NCBI RefSeq assembly: GCF_958298935.1
Contig: NC_084927.1
Coordinates: 35,716,501 to 35,780,500, forward strand
Length of the DNA: 64,000 bases
Reading direction: 5' to 3'
Origin: Phragmites australis
Taxonomy: Eukaryota; Streptophyta; Magnoliopsida; Poales; Poaceae
Shown here: positions 22,906-34,926 of the stretch, one piece after another
Layout of the letters: every line of letters begins with the position of its first letter
How positions within the stretch are numbered: the stretch's first letter is position 1
The notes under the pieces: model-generated
The model's input: the letters and a program-made list of their open reading frames with translations, nothing else
Database searches by the model: none
What the model was told of the DNA's origin: nothing
Position numbers and translations under genes: made by a program

Positions 22906-23760
22906 TGCACGTTTTTCGCTGCCCCGTCCAGCCGTCGAACCCGTCCATCTGGGCAAGTAGCTCCACGCATCCACCCCGGCCACCAGTACGCTCTACACCG
23001 CCGCGGAGGCGCGCGCTTTCTCCCTGGCCAGCCGGAACACGTCGCGCGCCATCCTGGGACCAGGAGAGCTGGCGGTGGAGGTCAGGAAGGCGTGGCTGTC
23101 GTCAATGGTGGCAGCAATCATGAACCCAGGGATGGTCGGTATTCCATCTTCCGACCAGGGTGGACGATAAATGAAACACCGACTACCTTCTGGGTCTCTC
23201 GTAACCGTTGGATCGGCTTTGGGGCCGAGATCGACGCGGGTAGCTGCAAGGTAGCGAGGCTCTCTCCGCCTTCCTCGCGCGATGGACCGCTTGCCGCTCC
23301 CCTCGACGATGTGCTGCAGCTGCACGCGCTGACCTCCCGTGAGCCGCGGCACTACCCAAGAAGGCAGCGCCCGCAAGAGCGTGTACTCTGTTCCCGTTGC
23401 CGCGACCCCGAAAGCCAAGAGCACCAATCCTACGTCGTGGCCTGGACTGTGAATGGTCTTGCCGGTACTGTTTCAAAAAATGTTCTTGTCGGCGATGCAC
23501 CATGCGCGTCAGCGCCCGAGCTGGCGTCGAACTGCGCCGTCGCAACCGCGTCCACCTCGTCGATGAAGATGACCATGCGGGCGAGTTGGAACAAATCGCG
23601 CACCATCCTGCCCCCATCGCCGAGGTGTGGGCATCTGGTGGCGAGCATGTATTGCCGGTGCGGGAGGCGCTGTGCTCATCCGGTGTCCACTCCGGAGGGC
23701 GGAGGCGCATGCACCATGGCGAAGCTACCGCCGGCGAAGTCCTTTAGCGACAGACGACAG
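22906..23760 (-). pseudogene. 26S proteasome ATPase (RPT3-like) fragments, rearranged
   Basis: Minus strand, in order: [14 protein letters not shown] then [23 protein letters not shown] (Walker B FIDEVDA, about 23633-23540), then a second partial copy GPRMARDVFRLAREKA (about 23063-23007) and, after a gap, MELLAQMDGFDGW (22965-22925). These match the AAA ATPase core of the 19S subunit RPT3 (usual order [32 protein letters not shown]). The Walker A region is absent and the same segment occurs twice, so this is a rearranged fragment, not a working unfoldase. It runs directly into the DUF295 remnant. Confidence 0.7.
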
Positions 23761-24568
23761 GTACGTAGTAGGTACTCGAATCCCAAGGCAAGGTGCTGTG
23801 TGTAGATGTACAACAACTGTGACAACATCCAGCGCACGCGCCGGGTTCAGTGTTCGTCTACACGATGGAAGTGGGAGACGACGGGTGGCCTCAGTGGGTG
23901 GAGAGGGAGCGCAGGCGCGACACCGACGGCCATGTATGACTGTATGAATGCAAGTACCAGGCTCACATATCAGGCCATCCTTAAGTGATCAATGGCGTCA
24001 GGCTGCTAGCTATCACAAAAATGAAAATTAATTGGGAAATTAATTTCAGTGATATACATAAAATTAATGACAAGATTAAAAACACACACAAGTCGTTCTT
24101 CTGTTCGGCCATTTCCATTCATTTTTTTCCAGCATTTCTAAATTGACTAAAAGCGCTCCTTCGTGCCTGCCACCATCCGTTTTATTCGTCTCCAACAAGA
24201 GAACTTTAATACTTAGATAATAACAACAATAACAAAAACGAAGATGGTTTAGAAATTGAAGTACCGGCTGACAGGTAGCAACTAGTCTCTCTGGCTTCAC
24301 CTCCTATTTTTGCCACTCCCGTTCTTGTCTTCCGCCCGTTTCATGGATTAATTAAGCTAAGCCAAACTGTCGGATCCATTTCTTCCTAGAAAACCGCATC
24401 ACCTTTAGGTTTCCTGCACCTCCAAGAACCCATCTCTACTCGCCATTGTCCATCCCTGAGGTTGCAATTGCAGTACCGTTGATCGAGCCGTGCGGGCATG
24501 TGGATGTGCATGTGAGCAAGAACGCAGTAGGCTAGCGCGCGTCCACGCCGTCGCGCCTTGATCCGGTG
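23761..24568. other. upstream region of the glutaredoxin gene
   Basis: The first 200 bp continue the GC-rich pseudogene tail. From about 24000 it is AT-rich with no coding signal. The promoter and 5' UTR of the downstream plus-strand gene must lie here, but no convincing TATA box is assigned. Confidence 0.4.
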
Positions 24569-25834
24569 ATGGGGTGCGCAACCTCCACGGAGGCGCGGCG
24601 CGACATGATCTGGGTCGGTGCCGACCCTCGCGCGCGCCGGAGCTTCTCTCTGCCCTCCGTCGACTGCCAGCAGCTGCTGTCGAGGGCCGTGTCGGTGCTG
24701 GGCACCCTCGGCCTCTCCGGCAACGGCCGTCACTCCGACTTGTACAAGTACACGACCCTGTCGGTCGAGGAGATGATGAAGAGCGAAAATGACCACGCCG
24801 CGGACGTGGTGCTCCCCGGCGAGGACGCGGCAAAGCGGCCTGTCAAGCCGCGCACGCCGACGCTGACGCCACCCAACGAGCCCGAGGTGATCAACGAGTG
24901 GGACCTCATGGCTGGGCTCGAGGACGACGCCCCGACGCCGCGCGCCGTGAGCCAGAGCTTGTCACTCGACGAGTCGCCGCACGGGTGCATCGTGGAGGCG
25001 CCGCCGCCGCCGCCGTGGATGCAGGTTGATATGGACATACCCGTCGCTTTGGACTTTGACCCGGTGATACTCTCCGGATTCCGGGAGGCTCTGGAGGACA
25101 CGTCTCCATCGCCGCAGCCTACAGTTCTCTCACCGGCGGCGGAGGAGAAACCGGTGCGGCAGGAGAGGAAGAACGTGGATGCCGGTGACACGCCATTGTC
25201 GCCGGCCACCAGCGACATTCCGGAGCTTTCCGGCATTGTCCGTGCCCACATCATCGCGTTCCAAGAAAAGATTGAACGGAGGCGAAGCAAGGGCGCCCGT
25301 GACGCGAAGGTGGCGCCCCTGTGGCCTCCGGGAGGCGAGCGGAAGGCGGTCGTGTACTTCACCAGCCTCCGCAGCGTACGCAAGACGTTCGTGGACTGCT
25401 GCGCCGTGCGCAGCATCCTGCGCAGCTACGGCGTGCGCGTGGACGAGCGCGACATCTCCATGCACGCCGTTTTCAAGGCCGAGCTCGCGGAGCTCCTCGG
25501 CCCCGGGTTCGCCGGCGCCACGCTCCCGCGCGTGTTTGTTGACGGGCAGTACCTCGGCGGCGCCGAGGACGTGCACTATCTGCACGAGGCGGGCGAGCTC
25601 GGGCGCGCCCTGGAGGGGTGCGAGGCCGCGCCCGTGCGCAAGCTCGGGTACATGGAGGCGTGCGCCACCTGCGGCGATATCCGGTTCGTGCCGTGCGAGA
25701 CGTGCTACGGCAGTTGCAAGATCTTTGTCGAGGACGACGACGCATTCGACAGATATCACGACGTCGGTGAGTTCCGGCGATGCCCCGGTTGCAATGAGAA
25801 TGGCCTCGTCAGATGCCCCGTCTGTTGCTGCTGA
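24569..25834 (+). CDS. glutaredoxin-domain protein with C-terminal CXXC zinc repeats
   Basis: Intronless, 421 aa. The ATG at 24569 gives MGCATSTEARR, a strong N-myristoylation signal (Gly2) with Cys3 as possible palmitoylation site, so plasma-membrane attachment is likely. A long Ser/Pro-rich linker follows (about 50-255), including an LYKYTTLSVEEM motif and a run of prolines near residue 150. The glutaredoxin fold is about 258-360 (KAVVYFTSLRSVRKTFVDCCAVRSIL ... GATLPRVFVDGQYLGGAEDV), then four CXXC pairs (CATC, CETC, CPGC, CPVC) at about 364-421. The usual CPYC active site is replaced by DCCAVR, as in this plant subfamily (relatives include Arabidopsis THRUMIN1 and At5g39865), so a scaffold or weak-redox role is more likely than a classical disulfide reductase. 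Confidence 0.93.
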   Translation: MGCATSTEARRDMIWVGADPRARRSFSLPSVDCQQLLSRAVSVLGTLGLSGNGRHSDLYKYTTLSVEEMMKSENDHAADVVLPGEDAAKRPVKPRTPTLTPPNEPEVINEWDLMAGLEDDAPTPRAVSQSLSLDESPHGCIVEAPPPPPWMQVDMDIPVALDFDPVILSGFREALEDTSPSPQPTVLSPAAEEKPVRQERKNVDAGDTPLSPATSDIPELSGIVRAHIIAFQEKIERRRSKGARDAKVAPLWPPGGERKAVVYFTSLRSVRKTFVDCCAVRSILRSYGVRVDERDISMHAVFKAELAELLGPGFAGATLPRVFVDGQYLGGAEDVHYLHEAGELGRALEGCEAAPVRKLGYMEACATCGDIRFVPCETCYGSCKIFVEDDDAFDRYHDVGEFRRCPGCNENGLVRCPVCCC

Positions 25835-25865
25835 TACTTGTACGGCTGATGGTATGGTAGATTAA

Positions 25866-26510
25866 AATATGTCACTGTTAGTTGTTTACTTGTTTGTACT
25901 TTATACAGTCTGAAGAATATTACAGAAATTTAATAGGCTCCTTACAATACTTTGAGCTTTTAGTGTTTTTATGTATGGAAATAAAGGAATTAAAAGTGAA
26001 ACTGCTCAGCCTGTTGATCATCCTGTAAAACTGTTGAACAGAGACGATTCATTTCTGCTCAGGCTTCTGAAACATAAGATTGGTAATAAAACATATGTCA
26101 AGGGAAGAACGACAGTTCGTACGATTCGGTCATCCAGATTAAAGATTTCTCCAGCTGCAGTCAACTGAACGCTGCCTTTGTTCAGAAAAGGAACGATTGC
26201 TAGGCTAGTGGTGGAAGGAATTCTAGATGAATAAATCTGCGCATCTGAAGACTCGACCAGGTTGTAGATAAACAAATGAGAGACATACCAGGAAAAAAGA
26301 AGGAATTCAGCCAGCAATGCAAGGGAAGACAAGACTTATCAGAAGGAATATGAAATGAGCAGAAAGTCAGAAACATGACTGCACAATCACTTGACTCAAT
26401 TTGCAACACTTAACTGTTCTGCACAAATAGTTTGTTCTAAACGCTGTGTTCATCTCCTTTTACAACACTGCTATTAATATACATCGAACATGTGAAGTAT
26501 CATATTTTGG
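25866..26510. other. convergent intergenic region
   Basis: Holds the 3' UTRs of the plus-strand glutaredoxin gene and the minus-strand BPA1-like gene. Several short open frames overlap on both strands, none with a domain. Confidence 0.5.
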
Positions 26511-26565
26511 TGTTCGTCCTCATGTTTCAATAACTGAAAAGATGCATTGGGTGTTTATTTTCACT

Positions 26566-28857
26566 TCAAATCTGCCTACCATAAGCAGCCAAATCTGCTG
26601 CGGCCTTGGCAGCCCTGTAAGAGCGTCGGACACCATCATAGCTCCAGCAGAAAAGTAGCTGCTCGTGACAATGTTGTTTACGACCTTAGCTGCTGTTCTT
26701 CCAGTGGCATTAGCAACCGTCTTGGTCGTTTTGGATACATGATATGTCTCGTCCACAGATCGGATTGCACCAACACCAGTACTGACCCTGTCAGTTAAAC
26801 CAATTCTCTTGCTCAGCTCTGCAGCCTTGGCTGCTGCTGTGGCTGTTACCCGACGGGACTCATCAAAGGTTCTAGCCTTGGCCAATGCATCCTTGCTGAG
26901 CACGTATCCCCTTGCTAGCATCGTCTTCACGACATCTTGAGCCACTGTCAAAGCTTCCTGCGGCGTAGCGTTGAACTGGCATGCTTGGTAGTTTTGCTCA
27001 ATTCTCAGAAATATAAAAATTAACTGTCAGCTCCTGCATTTGGGAGAGTGAACTGGTGCTCAAACATCAAAGATGATGATTTTGAGAATTCAGACTAGTT
27101 TATCTTAAAGTGGCCAAACTGGAACGAGATACGCTTTCCTTCTAGTCTATTATCACTGTGCATTTCTACTGTGTGAAAACCACATTCCAACTTATTATCA
27201 CATAACAGAAAGGTGAGCATAACCAGATGCACTGGTCAGTTATGTGGTGCATAAAGTTATCATCATTTATGCAGCTTTAAAATTGGCATGATTGGTATAA
27301 TGCAAATCATGTCTGATTAGGGATAATTTGCCTATACATGCCAAAATACTGAATCAAAGGAACTGGCATAAACCTTGAATTTTAAGCCAACAGTCACAGA
27401 AACTAAAAAAAATATCCGTTGGTGTTTCTTATTGCAAGAAAGCAGAAAATTGATCGCCTCAAGGCAAAAATGAACTCTATCTACAAAGGATATTTCATTG
27501 TCCTACTTGAACATTATTAATTATGGAAAAATGGTGGAACGAGATATGCATAGCCTGTATTCGGTTTCCTCCTCCACCTGCCATGTTGGCCGGTCCCAGA
27601 AATCAAAGGCTCCTCAGGTTGTCCCCGGTGAGTGATGCACAGTGGCTGATCCACAATAGTAGCCCCCTGTCAAGATGTGAAGTGTGATCAAGGGCACAAC
27701 CAAAAAGAAAAAAAAAAGTACTTGCTGCCCAGGAGGCATGTCGACAAAGAAGTGATAAAAGTGCTTCAGCAAAGAAATATGTGGACATATGGCCAGCATC
27801 CAGATCACTCAAAAGTGTAGCAGAAACTGGAGTATATCAAATTGAAAGGTAGGTTTCAGCACCTAAAGTAGTAGGTGTACACAATATTGAAATGATTAGA
27901 AGACTGACTCTGCATTGTTTGTTAAGTGATAACAGTTACATTTTGAATGACCTCACCACTATGAAACCATATATGGATATATCTTGCGGATGATGTTCAT
28001 TTGAGATGGTTAGATTAAGGTGAAAAGGACAGGAAAGTGACATTGTTTGTGTACATAAAGCTTTGAGGCCTATTTGGAAGTTGGAACAAAGAAAAATTGG
28101 AGGAGAATTGGAGGAATTGAATCCAAAGGGACAAAATCCTCTGAATGGAGTACAACTCAGAAAGATTCAAGAACTTTCTCGTGTTATAGGAAAGTTAATG
28201 TCTCAGTAAATCATCTTCACATGAAGCAGTCATAGGAATTAGATACATAAAAAATGGTCCATTTAATTCCTGTGGAGAATATTGTGGCCAAAAAAAACCT
28301 TACACTGAGCAATACTGCAGTTTCCAAGGCATAGGGTTCCTTGAACGTCACATAAGCAGTAGAACCATATTCTCCCGGTCTGTAAAATTTCCAAATTCAA
28401 CAGGAAACTGGTGACAAGAACATAGAAACATGTCAACAAAACAAAATTTTGAATTGCCAGGTCAGGGTATCCAGAGATAAAACCGTCCTATAAGCTAAAG
28501 TACAAAAAGCATGGTGAATCTCAGTAGTTGTTCAGCACGCATGGATATCTAAAACAAGTTACTGATATGGTTTCTTTAGATCAAATGCTTCTTAACTCAT
28601 GTTTGAATGGATAGAATAAGTTGCAGGTAACATTTATCCACTTTTTTAAAAAAAGAAAAAGTGCAGATGCCAGTTATCTAGTAGGGAAAATGAGAGATAC
28701 ATCAAATTTGTGTGTGAGAGAGAGAGAGAGTAAAAAATCACCCGATTAGTTCTACAGAGTCAATAGGACCAGAGAATGAAAAGAACTCATGAAGATCACT
28801 TTCGGATACCCTGCTTGAGAGGTTAGTGACTTGTACTGTGTATCCCGTTTCACTCAT
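26566..28857 (-). pseudogene. RRM protein, BPA1-like (binding partner of ACD11), with two frame breaks
   Basis: Four coding exons on the minus strand: 28742-28857, 28304-28379, 27555-27666, 26566-27003. The product starts MSETGYTVQVTNLSSRVSE, an RRM (ESDLHEFFSFSG, STAYVTFKEP, ALETAVLLSGATIVDQPLCIT), and ends in the long helical tail of plant BPA1/BPL proteins (VAQDVVKTMLARGYVLSKDALAKA, SKRIGLTDRVSTG, DETYHVSKTTK, SSYFSAGAMMVSDALT). Relatives bind the sphingolipid-transfer protein ACD11 and affect cell death. Two lesions: exon 3 needs one extra base after CAACCTGAGGAGCC to read FDFWDRPTWQVEEETEY and to reach the phase exon 4 needs; exon 4 lacks one base at 26613-26618, losing the frame AAKAAADLAAYGRQI that ends at TGA 26566-26568. 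The exon 3 donor is also GC, not GT. Either decay or assembly indels; family call is firm. Confidence 0.8.
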
Positions 28858-29560
28858 GATTCTGGAAGTCATCAAACACAAAATTTTAGTATTTCCTGCT
28901 AGATTTGTCTTTGAATATCGTAAAATTTCTATGTTCTGCATATATAGTTTATGCTAAAAACTAATGATTAAAGTAGTATGTTGATGATTTTGTTGACATC
29001 TAAAACGATACTCTTTTATAACATGAGGGAATATTGCAATGGTAGTTGTCTTGAACTGAGGTAATTCAGCATTGCCTTTGCGTGTTCTCTTGCTCTTCGG
29101 CTCACCTTTTTCTGATTAATCAATTCAAATGAGCTCCGCCGGCACGAATACAAGAAATCGATATATAGAGATGAAAAACCTGCTTTTGGCCGTACATTTG
29201 CATGTGATCTTGCGTGTGTTTGTTACATGCACCTGTTCCATTTCCTCCCCTTGGAGGGCGTCGGCAAAAGTGGCGACCAGACGGCTAGGGTATGTGGATG
29301 TGTCTCATATATGCCCTGGTTTGGTTAGATGAAGACTGGAGGTGCTTTCGACGGTGGTGCATAGACTCGGTTGGGCTTTGGGTTTTTGGACGGTGGTGTT
29401 TGCAGTTATATCCCATCTGTAATCTATGCCGGGTCTAATTTATGTACGGATCAATACAATAGTAGGTGGGGAACACACACGAAACGCCAGAACGTACGAA
29501 ACAGTGAACGGGAGACCCTTGCCTTCTTGCAGTGACAACAAAAGCTCTGTCTACCGGCTC
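28858..29560. other. upstream region of the BPA1-like gene
   Basis: CCAG|AATCATG just before the start suggests a 3' splice site, so a 5'-UTR intron probably extends rightward into this stretch. No TATA box or first exon is assigned. Short open frames here have no domain. Confidence 0.35.
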
Positions 29561-31150
29561 TAATAATGGATAAGTATTTTTTGTGGTGTGTGATACCGAA
29601 CTAATTGTAACGGCTCCAGAATGGATTATTTTGATCGGATTTTAAATTTTATCATAAATGCTTATATGTTTTGTCTTTGTAAAAATAGATGTGATATCAA
29701 TCTTATTATAGATAATTTTAAAATCGTTTGTAATACACTTATATAAAAACGGAGTCTCTAGATAACCGTTTGTGTATAGTAAGAATCAAGTATTTTATCT
29801 TTTTATAAAAAAATTGTCTATGTCTCCCCCACCACATCCCACCCAAAAACAAATTTACTTCCTGACTACATAGGCCGGAAGCAAATTTGCTTATAGGGGA
29901 TAGCTAGGAAGCAAATTTGCTTATAGGAGGATAGAGTCATACAGATACACATTTTATGATTCACAAATTAAATATATTCACACATTTTTAAAAAAAATAA
30001 AACACATGTATTTACATATAACGAAGGCTAAGAGCATCGCATATTGTTCAGAACACATAAACCTAGCTACCTATACATTATTATTGATTGATTGACGTCG
30101 TATTTCAAAAGGATGAAATGATTGATATCATGGCGACATCGTCTTCCAAAATGACAAAAAGTAATTGACAAACTTAGGTCGATCGACGCAGCCTTTCAAA
30201 AAGATGATATGATAGATATCATCTTAACCTTCTGTGTTTCAGCATAATATCAACCCGAGAATCATCTTCAATTAGCAGCTCGTAGTCATCCAGATCTAAC
30301 TGCACCTTAACGATCTCACACATCTGCTATAAATAGATTGTGTTGCAGCCAAACCGACAGTCATGGTTTAGCAAAAAATGGGCATTCAAGCATATCTTGA
30401 GTTGACGAAATTGCCTCTATTATGACAAACAACAATAGAAAAATTTTCATCCAGTAAAACCAAATGAAGAACGCGGTTGATGGCATATAGGGTCGATGGA
30501 GGGGCCTTCACAACAGCAAAGAAGACAACTCCATCGGACCAAAGTTGATGCCAAGCATCCGTGCTGTGGAAGTAAGTCGATTACCGTGAATTGCGTCATT
30601 ACAAATCTACGACGGAAACAATGTTTTGCCATCAGTTGCACATATCGAAAACCTCAGTGCAGTGAAAGGGGTTTGACCCCGGCGAGATCTAACTTCTCTG
30701 ACACGAATGGCGAGTGAGGATGCAGAACACTACTCATCGCTTTATATTGAGCAGAGATAAGGGGTTGTGTGTATGAAGTCAAAAGAGCCTTAGGAGAAGA
30801 GTGATTTGTGTGTGTTGGAAGTAAAAGAGACAGAGGAGACGAGCGATCAAATTTAAAAACGTTTGAGGGTTTTTAAGTATAGACAGATGTTTATAAAATC
30901 TGTATGTATCTACCAACTAGATACATATAGATCTTAAAAAACCGTCTGCGACAATATTACAGATATATTTTTTTAAAAACTATATGTATCTGTATGATAG
31001 AAACAGACGAATTTATAAGAACCGTCTGTGAGTTAAATCACACCTAAATATCTAACTTATTACAGACATATCTATTTTAATAACCTTCTAAACATATTTA
31101 ATCTATGACAGACTCAAAAAACCATCCATCACGTATCGTCTGCTTTCAAT
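29561..31150. mobile_element. probable CACTA-type remnant with AACCGTCTG subterminal repeats
   Basis: Imperfect direct and inverted copies of AACCGTCTGTG / CACAGACGG-like motifs cluster at 29690-29790 and 30880-31140 around non-coding sequence, as in subterminal regions of grass CACTA elements. I could not define terminal CACTA ends or a 3-bp duplication, so the limits are approximate. Confidence 0.4.
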
Positions 31151-34108
31151 ATTGGTAACTCCTAAGCACAAGTAGTATCAGTACTTCTTTATAATCTCTC
31201 TAGCTAGTCCACTCCAACCTTCTTTTGGCACTCAGATGCGCGTCTATTGTTCCGACAACAACACCATCGCCTTTGCAATGGGTCATAGCGTACTGCTCCT
31301 GATGCATATATATGAAATGTACAGTACACAACTATATATTACACATTATTACCAGTAAATGCATGCACGTAAATTAATAAACACCTGAGGAGTCAAGTCA
31401 CGCAGCACACTTAAAAGAGATCGATCGAGACGGACCACCGGATTGAAACGACGACTGAACTGAAGATCATACAGAGCGTAAACTGCCTGATCACCTGAAT
31501 TAATTAAGCTTAGTTTTGTTATTATGGTTGCGAACCTTGATTAGCACAGGACGAACATCGGTACGTGCTAAAACAGTCGTAGTACACGTACACCCTCGTT
31601 CGCTGGTAGCTAGCTAGCAGCATATATATGCCAATTAAAGATGATTGCCTTAATGTATCCGGATAAGTACCGTACCTAGGACTAAAACCCAGTAGTAAGA
31701 ACGAACGAACGAGCTTGTCTAGAATCCGAACCCGGCCATCATATGATCATATGCATGTTTGTTTGGTAGTCCCTGTCCGCTGATCAACGGGTCCATGCAT
31801 GCATCGGCCCGGCGCAACTACCGCTCCTGAAGTCCTGAGGGACGGGACTAATTTACGCGAGCGCCAGCAAGCAAGTCACAATTTTCCTTTTTCAGAAAGC
31901 TTTCTCCCCTGTGAATTTCCTTTTTTGGAAAGTTTTCCAAAAATAACTTTTCCAAATAAGTTGCAAGAGAAAAGTTACTAAGGAAAAGTTTTTTAGAAAA
32001 AGTTATCGAGAAAAAGTTTCGACAAAAGGTTATTGAGATAAATTTACAAACAAATTTTTTGAAAAAAGTTAACGATAAAATTTTCAACATAAATTTTCAC
32101 AATAAAACTTTTCAACACAAAATTTCTCAACAAAATTTCAGTCCAAAACTTAAAAACCGGCCCTAACCAAAAGCCCCAGCCAGCCTCACTCACACACGCG
32201 CGCGAGCTTGCGGCCCAGCAGCGCAGCTGCGGCCCCATCGCACGCGAGGCACCGGCCGAGTTCGTGGGCCGCTCGGACGGCGCGTCGCTCGCGAGCTACC
32301 GAGCGCTCACGCGCGAAACAGTTTTTTCGGCTCCTGCGTGTGTGTGAGAGAGAGACAGAGAAAGAGAGAGAGATCTACTGCATGTATGCCAACAACAACA
32401 TGCATTGTTTGAGTCTCACTGGCTGGCGTTCCTTCGATAACCACCTGAACCTGAAAAAAGGCCGGCCGAGGCCGACACAAGCGCGTTCGGCGTTGCGAGG
32501 GCGTGCGCTAGCTCCGTTTGCTTGCACGTGTTGGTCCCGAAATCGGCGGCCGACGGCCGTAAGATTGCATCGTGTGGACCGAATCGAAGAGGAGTCCACG
32601 GGACAGCGAGATCAACCGGGTTAAGCCCCAGGGGGGATCATGTGGCCCAAGATGGTACACATGGTTGTCCGGACATGGAATTCTCGTCTACTTGTCACCA
32701 AAAGAGCCAAAGGCTTTTTGACTTTATAGAAGAGACCAAGAAGCTTCAGTACATCTGTATCCATCACATAGTGTTGTGCTGTTTTTTTTTTTAATGTCTG
32801 TGTGCAAACTACAGTTGTACGTACGTCTTGATTTACCAAGTATCAAAACATCAGCAGGGCGCTTGTATGATATTATATTAATTGGATTACACTATGCATG
32901 GATTCATATTTACTCCAACAAAATAGTCGCAACAATAATCAGATAATAAAGCCGGTTATATGTATCAGGGCTTGTTTGGATAGGCGGGAACTAGATTCAG
33001 TTGCTTTCGGAGGCATTGCCTCTAATCCTTGCTAACCAAAAGAAACCTTAGGTACGTTTATGTGATATGCTATGAATCACCGCTCGCTATATATGATGTA
33101 ACTCTGGCCTTTGTTTTCACTTTTCAGTCAAGGTTGTACTTGTATCTGCGAGAGGAACGGTCGTTTGCACTTAGCTTATTCTAATAATGAAGAAAATATG
33201 TTCTGGCCTCTATCGTGAGATGCATGTAGCCTCGTTTGCACTTAGATACAAATACGATACTATATCACCAGTTAACGAAGCAAGCTAGTGGCGGTTGCTG
33301 TTGCCTTTTCTCTTGCATGTTTCTCTTGTTGTCGACCTACAGTTCATCAGTGTCTTTTTAGACAATGAAAAACCAGTCGCTGTATCCGATTTTGTAGCAT
33401 TGGAATGCCTGTGCAGTTCGGAGTTCATCAATAACAGTGGATCCTTGCAGCTTTGCATGGCCCGTAATCGCGCAGGATAGGGCTTAATTTGGTCGGTTAG
33501 GTACGACCGCTGGGAGATTAGTTGCACGGTTGTAGTCATGGTCGTACGGTGTATCTTTGATTTCCTGCCTCCTGTCGCCCCACTTAGATAATATGATTGC
33601 ATGGTCCATGCATCAACATCTTCATTATTATTTGCAGTACGTACGTACTCTCGATTGCGTCCAAATATTTCTCCACTCAATTTACATAAATGAAAACAAA
33701 GTACCTGATTAAAGTCGAATTTGAATGCCCCCCCCCCCCCACCTTTTCGTACATAAAAAACTGTCAAAGCCTAGGAGCAAATATATATCTGAACATATGT
33801 AAGTGCATCACTAATTTTGTCAAATTAGTGTTGTGACTTGTTTTACTGAACTCTTTTAACTATATATCAAGAAGTGCATATATAGTCTAGCTTTCACTAT
33901 CAGTATGTTTGCTTATTTTGCACTAGTATATTGGACTTTCATACTTGTATTAGGTGAGTATCCACCTTGATCCTAGGGTGGTTTAGAAAATGCAATGATA
34001 GTAGTAACAAAATAAAATGAACACGATTCTTCATGGACGTATATATATGCATGAAGGAATCGAACATACTATTGGGAGAGTCACAATTGTAAGTGCGTAC
34101 ATATAGGA
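31151..34108. other. intergenic stretch without supported genes
   Basis: 31880-32150 is a run of degenerate AAAAGTTNNCGA-like repeats rich in A and T. 32170-32350 is GC-rich with CpG and a GA-rich tail, promoter-like but with no gene after it. A 14-C run lies at 33728-33741. About 32970-33060 (GGCTTGTTTGGATAGG) resembles the end of a hAT or PIF MITE. No protein-coding gene is supported. Confidence 0.4.
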
Positions 34109-34361
34109 CTCCCTCTGATCATAAATAAATGACGGTTTGGATTGTGTACAAAGTTTTTAAGCTTTGGTCATCGATACCTTTTTATGTATTAAGATTGAAC
34201 ATTTGAAAATTATATGACTAGATTCGCTTCGAATAGTTGTTTCATAATATTATAGTTTTGTTATACTTGATAAATATATTACAATAAAAATTAGTGGTTA
34301 AAGATATGTTTTGAAAATCATATCAATATCCAAAACATCACTTATATGTGACTGGAGGGAG
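34109..34361. mobile_element. Stowaway-type MITE (Tc1/mariner)
   Basis: 253 bp, begins CTCCCTCTGATCATAAATAAATG and ends ATATGTGACTGGAGGGAG followed by TA. The CTCCCTC/GAGGGAG terminal inverted repeat and AT-rich palindromic interior are diagnostic. The left TA has drifted to GA. Confidence 0.85.
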
Positions 34362-34926
34362 TACTACATATACTGGTAGTACTATTATTCATAGAAGAAA
34401 AGGCATCCATTTACTTGGATAACTTTCATTTTAAATACGTCCAAATTAGTTAAATGAGGACGAGGTAGACCCTCGATCTAAACTCCAAAATTGCAATAAT
34501 TATTACATGTGGTCCATCAAGAAAAGAACCGTCTTAGAGTCAAGTACTAGCAACTTAATTAAAGCGTCAATGCATTAAACAAAGCACATTAGCCATCTCA
34601 AAGTACAACAACATGAAGCTCCATCCTAGTTGTAGTAGAGTAGCAGTAGTATCTTCTATATATAATTAAAACCTGTGATCATGATTTGCAAAACCTCGCA
34701 GATCCAACTTATTGGATTAACTATCAAACCGGTTTTACGAAGTAGAGAGTCACAATGCAAACTACATCGAAGTACAAGAACTACACACTACATACTAAGC
34801 AGCTAAAAGCAGTTTAGTAGCTAGCTAGACAGCGCCAGGGCAGCTAAGTTGCTGCTGGCCTGCTGCAACGTACGGTAGCTAGCTAGGCATGCATGCCTGA
34901 GATCTAACGCCGAGCTTTGGCAGAGA
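34362..34926. other. 3' flank of the ILI-type bHLH gene
   Basis: No gene is visible; it likely includes the 3' UTR of the minus-strand bHLH gene. Confidence 0.45.

Noticed and set aside
24730..25759. Long minus-strand open frames antisense to the glutaredoxin gene
   Set aside because: Shadows of a GC-rich coding exon; no domain and the plus-strand frame has a clear family match.
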